Below are positions 56,695-64,000 of a stretch of 64,000 nucleotides of DNA, in pieces; within the stretch, counting starts at the first letter, position 1; each line of letters starts with the position of its first letter. The notes under the pieces were generated by a model. The model searched no databases, was not told the DNA's origin, and saw nothing but the letters and a program-made list of their open reading frames with translations. Both the position numbers and the translations under genes were made by a program. The DNA is from Hyphomicrobiaceae bacterium (lineage in GTDB: Bacteria; Pseudomonadota; Alphaproteobacteria; Rhizobiales; Xanthobacteraceae), in NCBI GenBank assembly GCA_021324465.1, contig JAJPJB010000064.1:123563-187562 (forward strand), written 5' to 3'.

Positions 56695-56934
56695 ATGCGA
56701 AGGAGAATGGGACTGTGTGCCTTGAGTGTTGCCGCCGCCTTTGCCGGCCTGGGCTTGATCGGCGCCCAGACCGCATCGGCCGTTCCGGTCGAAGGGAGCG
56801 CGCTGAAGTGGGCCGCCGATCGGCCCTCAGGTATTACGCAGGCGCAATATTACGAGCGGCACGGCCGCCACGGCGTCGTGAAATGCTACCGCGATTTCGT
56901 CATTGGCCGGTACAGGTGCCACCATTATTGGTGA
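56695..56934 (+). CDS. Small secreted hypothetical protein
   Basis: GGGAGGTAACC RBS; signal peptide MRRRMGLCALSVAAAFAGLGLIGAQTASA; C-terminal VVKCYRDFVIGRYRCHHYW. Confidence 0.65.
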   Translation: MRRRMGLCALSVAAAFAGLGLIGAQTASAVPVEGSALKWAADRPSGITQAQYYERHGRHGVVKCYRDFVIGRYRCHHYW

Positions 56935-57006
56935 CCTTAATGTCGGCGAGCGATGCCTCGGCCAGAGGCCGCGCTCGTATCTAGGCTGGTCGATGCAATT
57001 GTCGAT

Positions 57007-57042
57007 TCCGGGCGGAAGGGTGCACGGGCCCTTCCGCCCGGA
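57007..57042. terminator. Strong intergenic hairpin
   Basis: TCCGGGCGGAAGGG-TGCACGGG-CCCTTCCGCCCGGA perfect 14-bp stem; no clear T-run. Confidence 0.5.
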
Positions 57043-57220
57043 GAGGAGAAAATCTGGCCGAAGCTCTGAGCCAATAAGCAAAGGCCGGCTGACGATCGGC
57101 GGGAATGCGGCCTGACTGGAAGGCGCACCACAAGAGATTGATACCCTACCGCATGCATCCCGGTGATATTTGACTTTGTCAACTATCCGGCGGAGACTGG
57201 CCGCTGCTCAAGCGAGTCCC

Positions 57221-58165
57221 ATGGCTGTGCCGCTCTCCCCACGGAATCAGCATCGTTTTTCGGTCGCCGTCGTCGGTCTCGGCAGCATCGGCGGCGTCGC
57301 TGCCGCTTGTCTTGCCGAAGCAGACCGGCACGAGGTGATCGCCTGCACACGCGCGCCGCTCGAGCGTCTGACCCTCGAGCGCGAGGACGGCGCGACTATG
57401 CGCATGCTCGAATTTCCGCTGCGCAGCTTGGCCGATCCGGCGGCGGCCAAGCCGGTGGATTGGGTGCTGTTGTGCACCAAGACGCACCAGACCGAATCGG
57501 CGGCTGCATGGCTCGCGCGGCTGTGCACACCGCAAACGCGGGTCGCGGCTTTGCAAAACGGCATCGATCATGTCGCGCGCGTGGGTCCGTTGACGAACGG
57601 CGCTACCGTGCTGCCGGTGATCGTCTATTACAATGGCGAGCGGCTCGCACCCGACCGGGTGCGGATGCGTCAGGCCGGCAAATACGATCTCGTCGTGGCC
57701 GATGACGCGAGCGGACGTGCCTTCGCAAAACTCCTCGACGGCACCGGATTGCGCATCCTGATCAGCGACGATTTCACCACGCTGTTGTGGCGCAAGCTCC
57801 TGATCAATGCGATCGCCAATCCGATCACGGCATTGACCCTGCAGCGCCAGGCCGTCTTGCGGCGGCCGGACATTCAGGAACTGTGCCACGCAATCCTCGC
57901 TGAAGCCATCGCGGTAGCGCGCGCCAATGGCGCACGCGTCGCCGAGGACGAAGCATCGCGCAGTATCGCGACGCTGATGACGTTTTCCGGCGAGCTCGGC
58001 ACCTCGATGTATTTCGACCGGCTCGCTGGGCGGCGGATGGAAGTGGAAGCGCTCACCGGCGCGATTGTCGCGGCCGGCGAGCGGCATGGCATCGCCACGC
58101 CGGTCAATCGCGCATTGCTCGCCCTGTTGCGCGCCGTCAATGACGCGGCCGGCAAGGCCGGTTAG
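57221..58165 (+). CDS. Ketopantoate reductase family protein (2-dehydropantoate 2-reductase)
   Basis: FSVAVVGLGSIGGVAAACLAEADRHEVIACTR, LLCTKTHQTESAAAWL, LLWRKLLINAIANPITALTLQRQAVL. Confidence 0.9.
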   Translation: MAVPLSPRNQHRFSVAVVGLGSIGGVAAACLAEADRHEVIACTRAPLERLTLEREDGATMRMLEFPLRSLADPAAAKPVDWVLLCTKTHQTESAAAWLARLCTPQTRVAALQNGIDHVARVGPLTNGATVLPVIVYYNGERLAPDRVRMRQAGKYDLVVADDASGRAFAKLLDGTGLRILISDDFTTLLWRKLLINAIANPITALTLQRQAVLRRPDIQELCHAILAEAIAVARANGARVAEDEASRSIATLMTFSGELGTSMYFDRLAGRRMEVEALTGAIVAAGERHGIATPVNRALLALLRAVNDAAGKAG

Positions 58166-58253
58166 CGCGTCTTCAGAAAATCTCAAATATTGCGGCGCAG
58201 AATACGAAGGCGCCGGCATTTGCAGCAAAACGCCACGCCGCTCGGAGGAAAGA

Positions 58254-58514
58254 TTGCGAATCCCTTCCGCAATTCTGGTTGCCGCGGCTGCGATCCTGGC
58301 GCTTCCCTTCGGCTGGGGCCTCGGCGTCCTGCTGGCCTATATCGTCGCCGGCTCGAATTTTGGTCAACTACCTGCGCTCACCGTGCCGATCTCGATCGTC
58401 GCCGCAATGGTTTTTGCGTTCACACCGTCGGTGCCGGCACACTGGCGGCTTGCCGTAATGGCGGGCGGTGCCGCGGCCTTTGTCACCTGGGCCTTCGCCG
58501 CTGCAAGCGTTTGA
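58254..58514 (+). CDS. Small membrane protein
   Basis: TTG start preceded by GGAGGA (58244-58249); LRIPSAILVAAAAILALPFGWGLGVLLAYIVAGSNFGQLPALTVPISIVAAMVFAFTPSVPAHWRLAVMAGGAAAFVTWAFAAASV. Confidence 0.5.
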   Translation: MRIPSAILVAAAAILALPFGWGLGVLLAYIVAGSNFGQLPALTVPISIVAAMVFAFTPSVPAHWRLAVMAGGAAAFVTWAFAAASV

Positions 58515-58683
58515 CACGATCTGCAAAAATCCGGATCACGATCCCGCACCGTGCGTTGATGTTGACTGCCACGCAAGTCTAGCAAGCCCTGAATTACGGA
58601 AATGCATCGCGTGGTCCTCCTCTTCGTTTTGAGCAAAACATGGGACCCCGACTGCGAGGGCGACACCCGTTTCCTGATTCGAC

Positions 58684-58920
58684 TCATTGTCCTGCGAGAA
58701 TGCGCTCGCCTTTGGCAAGGTTTCGACGGAGTGCGTCATCGAATTCGATTGTGATCAGTTTCGCGGGATGGACCGGGAAAGCCGCATCGGCCGGCGCGAG
58801 CTTTGCCAGGACCTGCGCGATGAAGCGATAGGCGTCCTCCTCCGTCGTATTGTTGTGTATAAGATCGACGGAGAGCCAGCAGTTTTGCGCCTCGGCTTTC
58901 CGCTGCCGGCGATCCAGCAA
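58684..58920 (-). CDS. Hypothetical protein
   Basis: TTG start with upstream CAGGGA; LDRRQRKAEAQNCWLSVDLIHNNTTEEDAYRFIAQVLAKLAPADAAFPVHPAKLITIEFDDALRRNLAKGERILAGQ. Confidence 0.45.
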   Translation of the reverse strand: MLDRRQRKAEAQNCWLSVDLIHNNTTEEDAYRFIAQVLAKLAPADAAFPVHPAKLITIEFDDALRRNLAKGERILAGQ

Positions 58921-58949
58921 AATTCCCTGACGCGTATCTGATTATTGAT

Positions 58950-59297
58950 ATGCCGCCTCACCCGGAGAATTACGCGCAGTGTCGTTTTCCCGCGAAGCGA
59001 AAATTGCTTTGCGAAGCAGCATCGGGCTTCTTCGTCGACGCGCCGGGCAAGCCGCGAACCGCCTATCTGCCGTCCGGCGCGATTGCTGCGCTCGGACGGC
59101 TCGGCTTCTCCACGGACGATTCCGAAGGAAATTTCCGACTCGATATCGATGTCAGCGAGCCGCCCGATTTCACCGCAATCGCCGAACTCATGCCGCGCGC
59201 TCTGCACGACGCCTATGGCGCCGGCGTCGAGACCAAGCTGGGCTTTCATGCGCCATATGCACGGCGCTCCACCGGCGGATGCGTGCCGGGGAGCTAG
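58950..59297 (+). CDS. Hypothetical protein
   Basis: MPPHPENYAQCRFPAKRKLLCEAASGFFVDAPGKPRTAYLPSGAIAALGRLGFSTDDSEGNFRLDIDVSEPPDFTAIAELMPRALHDAYGAG; balanced composition for this GC. Confidence 0.5.
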   Translation: MPPHPENYAQCRFPAKRKLLCEAASGFFVDAPGKPRTAYLPSGAIAALGRLGFSTDDSEGNFRLDIDVSEPPDFTAIAELMPRALHDAYGAGVETKLGFHAPYARRSTGGCVPGS

Positions 59298-59352
59298 TCA
59301 TCGCCCGATCGGACGCTGGCGAAATTGATTCGACCTCTGCTATATAGCCGCC

Positions 59353-59583
59353 ATGGCACGACGCCCGAGCGATCCGCGCACCGCGGCGGAGCAGGCATTC
59401 AAAGCGGTGACCACCAAGCCCGTCGAAGGACCTTCGGAAAAGAAGGCGCCGGCGCTGCCTGGCGCGAAGGAGCTTGTGTCGCTTCGCATCGACCGCGATG
59501 TGCTCGACTTCTTTCAGGAAGATGGCCCCGGCTGGCAGGAGCGCATCAACGCGGCGCTGCGCAAGGCCGCCGGGAAAGCGTGA
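59353..59583 (+). CDS. BrnA-like antitoxin family protein (orphan)
   Basis: ELVSLRIDRDVLDFFQEDGPGWQERINAALRKAAGKA resembles BrnA C-terminal RHH; no BrnT ORF adjacent. Confidence 0.75.
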   Translation: MARRPSDPRTAAEQAFKAVTTKPVEGPSEKKAPALPGAKELVSLRIDRDVLDFFQEDGPGWQERINAALRKAAGKA

Positions 59584-59744
59584 GCTTCACGCCGCCGGCG
59601 TGCTCACGGCTGCGGCAGTTGACGGCAAGCTCTCATGTAGTCCTCGTCTCCGCGCAAGCGGAAATTCAGTTGGCTTTATCAAAGCACCGACTTCTCGCTT
59701 GCGTGCGCGCATCAAAGGCTGGACGCGTCAGCTTGTTAAGCTTG

Positions 59745-60113
59745 TTATTTGCTGACCACTGCGAGCGTTACCGGCGCCAGACCGGAAAATTCGAGCTGTT
59801 GGGCCGCGGCCGGCGACACATCGATGGTGCGCCCCTTGGTGAACGGACCGCGGTCATTGATGCGCACCACCACGCTGCGGCCATTGCGCAGATTGGTGAC
59901 CCGCACCAGCGTGCCGAGCGGCAATGTGCGATGCGCAGCGGTAAGCTTGTTGGACACAAAGCGCTCGCCGCTCGCGGTGCGGCTGCCATATTGTGTGCAG
60001 ATCGCGGCGATCTGCCGCTTGCCGGCGGCCTGAGCAGGCGGGCCGACCATGGGTAAAGCAAATGCAACCAACAGCGTTGCCGTGCCGGCGACCCCAATGG
60101 AACCTATTTTCAC
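59745..60113 (-). CDS. RlpA-like double-psi beta-barrel (septal ring lytic transglycosylase family) protein
   Basis: [76 protein letters not shown] start with AAAGGGGA upstream. Confidence 0.9.
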   Translation of the reverse strand: MKIGSIGVAGTATLLVAFALPMVGPPAQAAGKRQIAAICTQYGSRTASGERFVSNKLTAAHRTLPLGTLVRVTNLRNGRSVVVRINDRGPFTKGRTIDVSPAAAQQLEFSGLAPVTLAVVSK

Positions 60114-60654
60114 GACAAGTCCCCTTTCCAACAAACAACTTTGAAAACGTCTACACGAACTTGCACAGCGCTGAGCGCGCCGCGGTCCCCGAGCGTTACA
60201 AACAAATTTGTCGGAGAAAATATGACGCAGCTCTTCATCAACGTCATGACGGCTCTGCATGGGTCTCCACGCATGCAATGACCGCAAGCGAACAGATGAA
60301 CAAAATTTGCTTGAAAAAGCAGCGCACCGATCGCTGCCGCACGCCGCAAATCGGGTGACGCAGCGTGCGCGAAGACGCAACGATGATGACCATCTGATGA
60401 CGACAAAACATTACGTGCGCCGCTATCGCGCGCTGATCACGACGGAACCCGGATCCTAAAAGTCGCGATTGCCGCTGCGATGCAGACGGCACGCCCGCCT
60501 GGTCGCCTCAAGCGAGCGCCAGTTCGAGCTGCCGGTTGTGCCGATTCGTGCGGCCGCTTGCGCCGCGTAATCCTGACCACAACTTGACGTTGACGCCGTT
60601 CTGTGTTCCTGTTATGTTCTCATTGGTCAAAGACCCCTGTTCGGGGAGCGGAGG

Positions 60655-61014
60655 ATGAACATGCAACGATTTTTTCTGTCTGTTGGACTTGTCGTTTTTA
60701 CCGCCGTCACGGCGCCGGCCGGCGCGCAAACCATTGGGCTTGCAGATCTGAAAACCCATGTAGGCAAGCCCGTGACGGTCGAAGCCGCGGTCAGCGATGT
60801 GCATGTTGCGGCCTCCGGCGTCACCTTCATAGATCTCGGCGGCCGTTTTCCGGACAATAATTTCGTCGCCGTGATCTTTGCCGATGACGCGGCGAAATTC
60901 CCGAATGCGGCCGCGCTTGCAGGCAGGACGGTGACCATCACTGGCACAGTCCAGCTCTATCAGGGCAAGCCGGAAATCATTCTGAAGTCGGCGAGCCAGC
61001 TGAAGGCGAAATAG
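60655..61014 (+). CDS. Secreted OB-fold-like small protein
   Basis: Signal peptide; TIGLADLKTHVGKPVTVEAAVSDVHVAASGVTFIDLGGRFPDNNFVAVIFADDAAKFPNAAALAGRTVTITGTVQLYQGKPEIILKSASQLK. Confidence 0.75.
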   Translation: MNMQRFFLSVGLVVFTAVTAPAGAQTIGLADLKTHVGKPVTVEAAVSDVHVAASGVTFIDLGGRFPDNNFVAVIFADDAAKFPNAAALAGRTVTITGTVQLYQGKPEIILKSASQLKAK

Positions 61015-61045
61015 GCGCGTGCTTCTGCGTATACGTACTCTTTCC

Positions 61046-61128
61046 CTCTCGCATGCGGAGAGAAGGACGGGGATGAGGGAGCCTCCCACCGGACCCAGAC
61101 TGGCGTAGAGGCTCCCTCACCCGGATCG
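61046..61128. repeat. Palindromic intergenic repeat (CTCTCGCATGCGGAGAG / GAGGGAGCCTC...GAGGCTCCCTC)
   Basis: 11-bp perfect inverted arms 61075-61085 and 61108-61118, next to CTCTCGCATGCGGAGAG. Confidence 0.6.
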
Positions 61129-61244
61129 CCGTGCGCTCGGATTTTTCGGTGCGGCACCCCGAGACGAAGGCCGTGCCGGCAACGTGACGATCGAATTCCA
61201 ACGCAGCCCTGCAAAGCGCAGACGTTGCGTGCTTCGCTGTGACG

Positions 61245-61365
61245 GATTGGAGCCTTTTCCGGAAAAGTGGGTACCGGCTTTCCGTAAGAAATGCGACATG
61301 ACAAAAACCTGGAGCGTTTTTCCGATTCCATCGAATCGGAAAGATCGGAGCGCTCCAGCGCCAAG
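61245..61365. repeat. Rhizobiales-type palindromic repeat
   Basis: GAGCCTTTTCCGGAAAAGTGGGTACCGGCTTTCCG... and GAGCGTTTTTCCGATTCCATCGAATCGGAAAGATCGGAGCGCTC palindromic modules. Confidence 0.6.
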
Positions 61366-61451
61366 CGCATCGGGGCGAGGGAAAAGGCGGCGAAGGAAGG
61401 AGGCACGCTGTGCCAGGCTCGCGCGGTCGGCAATCGCCGCGTGGAAAAACC

Positions 61452-62222
61452 TCAAATCGCCCGATAGCCACCGTCGGCCATGACGATCGCGCCGGTCACA
61501 TAGGCCGAGAGGTCGGAAGCAAGAAATAACGCCGGTCCGACGATGTCCTCGGGCTTGCCGGCACGGCCAAGCGGGGTGTGATCGAGAAAAATTTTGATCA
61601 GCTCCGGATTGCTGGCGCGCACCTTTTCGTTGAGCGGCGTCTCGATGAAGCCCGGGCCGATGGCATTGACACGCACGCCGTCTCTGCCCAGCTCGGCGGC
61701 GAGCGCGCGGGTAAAGCCGAGCACGCCGTGCTTCGAGGTCGTATAGGCCGGCGAATTCGGCGTGCGCACATGCACGAAGGATTGGATCGAGGCGATATTG
61801 ACGATACGTCCTTTGCTGGCGCGCAACGGCTCGAGAAAGGCATGGGTGATATTGAACAGGCCGTTCAAATTCACCGCCATGATGTCCTCCCAGTCCTTGA
61901 TCACCGCGTCCGCATCGGCGACGAACGCATTACGTCGGTTGATGCCGGCATTATTGACCAGGACAGAGACCGTGCCGATCTTGCCGGCCACCTCGGCAGC
62001 GACGGCACGGCAGGCCGCGCGATCGGTCACGTCGACCGCAAAGTGCTGCGCCTTGCCGCCAACATCTCGAATATCTCTCACGGCCGCGGCCGCAGCGTCG
62101 CCATTGACATCGAGCACCGCGACATGCGCGCCCTCGCGTGCAAAGCCGAACGCGATGGCGCGGCCGATACCGGAGCCGGAACCGGTAACGACGGCGATGT
62201 GGTTGTGCAAAAGCCCAGGCAT
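61452..62222 (-). CDS. SDR family oxidoreductase
   Basis: IAVVTGSGSGIGRAIAFGFAREGAHVAVLDVNG, LVNNAGINRRN, YTTSKHGVLGFTRALAAELGRDGVRVNAIGPGFIETPL. Confidence 0.95.
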   Translation of the reverse strand: MPGLLHNHIAVVTGSGSGIGRAIAFGFAREGAHVAVLDVNGDAAAAAVRDIRDVGGKAQHFAVDVTDRAACRAVAAEVAGKIGTVSVLVNNAGINRRNAFVADADAVIKDWEDIMAVNLNGLFNITHAFLEPLRASKGRIVNIASIQSFVHVRTPNSPAYTTSKHGVLGFTRALAAELGRDGVRVNAIGPGFIETPLNEKVRASNPELIKIFLDHTPLGRAGKPEDIVGPALFLASDLSAYVTGAIVMADGGYRAI

Positions 62223-62914
62223 TCCTGACCTCCCCTTGCTTGTCGCGCAAGCATAGCACTTCACACGGCACCTAAGATGCCATGGCGCATCATTCGCCTG
62301 GCATGGGAGTGCGACGGGCTGCGCACATCCGGCCACTGCGCGCCTTGTTCGGCCCGACGCGGTGAACTCTAAGGTTGTCTTCTCATTTCGGCGCAGGATG
62401 CGATAGGCGAGGCGCCGCCTGCTGCGACATGCATATAGCGGAGCTCCATGCGGAGAGGCGCCAGCATCGCTGTCATGCGCGCAAATTTCGTCATCGACCA
62501 GTATTTTGACTCTTGCCGACCTGTGATCGCCACATTGCTGACCTGGACCACAGCACGCTCCGACTTGCACTTACCAAGCATGGGCGCGCTGAAGCAGTGG
62601 TGCGACCTGGATGCCCGTGCAAATCGCCTACACCCAGACCTGACGCCCCGCATTCTTCGCAGCGAACAGCACAAGCTTAACCGGCGGTTAGGACCTGTTC
62701 GGTACGTCAATTTGGCTGTGTGCCGCCGGCGTGCTTGCCAAGCACGGCCAAAGGATCGTCGCCACGCAGCAGACCATTTGTCATCCCTGGTATTGTCATC
62801 GGGCTATCTCAATTTTGCCAGATAGCGGCCGCTAATAACGGGGTGCAGGAGTGGCTGGCGGGCGATCCGTCGGCGCGCAGTCGGGCGCAGTCAAGCAATT
62901 CTGGGAGTTCTTCC

Positions 62915-63874
62915 GTGGCGGGCGAGGGGTCCTACTTTTCGCGTTTGGCGGTGAAATTCGTCGAGATTTTCGCCGCGGGCGTTGCCACCGCGGTGTCGGG
63001 CTTTGTCATCGCGCATCTTGGCGGCTTCCTGACATCCCCGTCCACGAGTCCGGCCGCGACGACGCCGCCCGTCGCCGCGCCCGCGGTAATGCAAACGGCG
63101 CCGCTCGCCCCCGCAGCCGATATCGCCGCGCGCCCGCAGCCAACAGCGCCGGCCGCCGCCGAGGCCCGACCGGAAACCAAGGCGGAGACGCCGTCGCAGT
63201 CTGTCACCCAGGCTGCACCATCCGCGCCCGCGCCGAGCACGCCGGCGCTGCGCAAGTCAGTGCCTGCCGAAAGCGCGACGGTCGAGTCCAGACCGGAACC
63301 AAGGCCCGAGGCCAAGGCGCGCGAGGAGATCGCCGGCAAGCCGCGCGAGGAGGCAAAGCCCGCCTCGCCGGACTCGCTCGAGGCGCGGGTGCGCGCGGCT
63401 CTTGCCAAAGCCGGCGCTGCTCGTCCAGCGCCGACCGAAACGGCACGCCGTCAGCCCGACGCGCCGACTGGTGCGGTCGCCAACGCGCCGAGATCGGAGA
63501 ACCCGCGCGCCGGCGAACTTACGCTGGCGCCGCTCGTGAATCCCGCGCCACCTGCCGCGCCGCCGCTGTCGACGCCGAAGTCGGGGCCAACCGTCGACGC
63601 CGCACCGGTCGCCGCCCGCGCGCCGACCTCCGCGAGCCTGCCGCCCGCCGCCGCGCCGCCGGCGCCACTGCCACTCGCCCCGCCGACCACCGTGGAAATC
63701 AAGTCGCAGCCGATCGCCGGAGTTGATCCCGCGCAGGCGCAGCCGGCGCAAACCGCACAGAGCGACGACAAGAACGCGGACAATCCGTTCGCCGCCTTCG
63801 CGAGATTGCTGCGCAACGACAAGCCGCTGCCCGGCGATCTTGCCCCGCGCCCGCCGATGCCGGTCGGGCAGTAG
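62915..63874 (+). CDS. Ala/Pro-rich low-complexity protein with one N-terminal TM segment
   Basis: YFSRLAVKFVEIFAAGVATAVSGFVIAHLGGFL then Ala/Pro-rich region and conserved-looking end NPFAAFARLLRNDKPLPGDLAPRPPMPVGQ; start uncertain. Confidence 0.55.
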   Translation: MAGEGSYFSRLAVKFVEIFAAGVATAVSGFVIAHLGGFLTSPSTSPAATTPPVAAPAVMQTAPLAPAADIAARPQPTAPAAAEARPETKAETPSQSVTQAAPSAPAPSTPALRKSVPAESATVESRPEPRPEAKAREEIAGKPREEAKPASPDSLEARVRAALAKAGAARPAPTETARRQPDAPTGAVANAPRSENPRAGELTLAPLVNPAPPAAPPLSTPKSGPTVDAAPVAARAPTSASLPPAAAPPAPLPLAPPTTVEIKSQPIAGVDPAQAQPAQTAQSDDKNADNPFAAFARLLRNDKPLPGDLAPRPPMPVGQ

Positions 63875-63930
63875 TACTCTCTCCCCGCAGCATGGAGCCG
63901 CCGTGGGGGATTCGGCCGCCGCCGATATCC

Positions 63931-64000
63931 ACCTCACCTCACCTCACCTCACCTCACCTCACCTCACCTCACCTCACCTCACCTCACCTCACCTCACCTC
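63931..64000. repeat. Pentanucleotide microsatellite (ACCTC)14, running off the window
   Basis: 14 uninterrupted ACCTC units counted to the last base. Confidence 0.97.

Noticed and set aside
59353-59583. Complete BrnTA toxin-antitoxin module
   Set aside because: No BrnT-like ORF within several hundred bp on either strand.

Overview
This 64 kb window is GC-rich and looks like an alphaproteobacterial chromosome, probably Hyphomicrobiales/Rhizobiales. That placement is inferred from TrcR/DUF1013, RpoH, the paired DUF465 genes and Rhizobiales-style palindromic intergenic repeats. The window contains about 55 credible protein genes, one tRNA-Glu(CTC), several hairpin terminators, palindromic intergenic repeats, and a pentanucleotide microsatellite running off the right edge. 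Housekeeping parts are RluA-rpoH, YcjX-YcjF, trcR, rpsU-purK-purE and the DUF465 pair. Between these lies a long accessory/catabolic region (about 7-40 kb). It holds MmgE/PrpD, a Bug-type TTT binding protein, a PaaK-like CoA ligase broken by one in-frame TAG, hydantoinase A/B, GMC oxidoreductase, D-aminoacylase-like amidohydrolase, an orphan molybdenum hydroxylase large subunit, and four stand-alone MetE C-terminal-like (UROD/MetE superfamily) proteins that all keep an HxC...C zinc/thiol-activation signature. The best candidate for an undescribed system is the five-gene operon at 33980-40378, divergent from a LysR regulator: two tandem MetE-like paralogs, a solute-binding protein, a Mo-hydroxylase large subunit and a SAM methyltransferase. 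A second MetE-like/CoA-ligase/TetR locus lies at 17.2-21.7 kb. No CRISPR array, prophage or transposase was found. All family assignments come from reading motifs; no database search was run.
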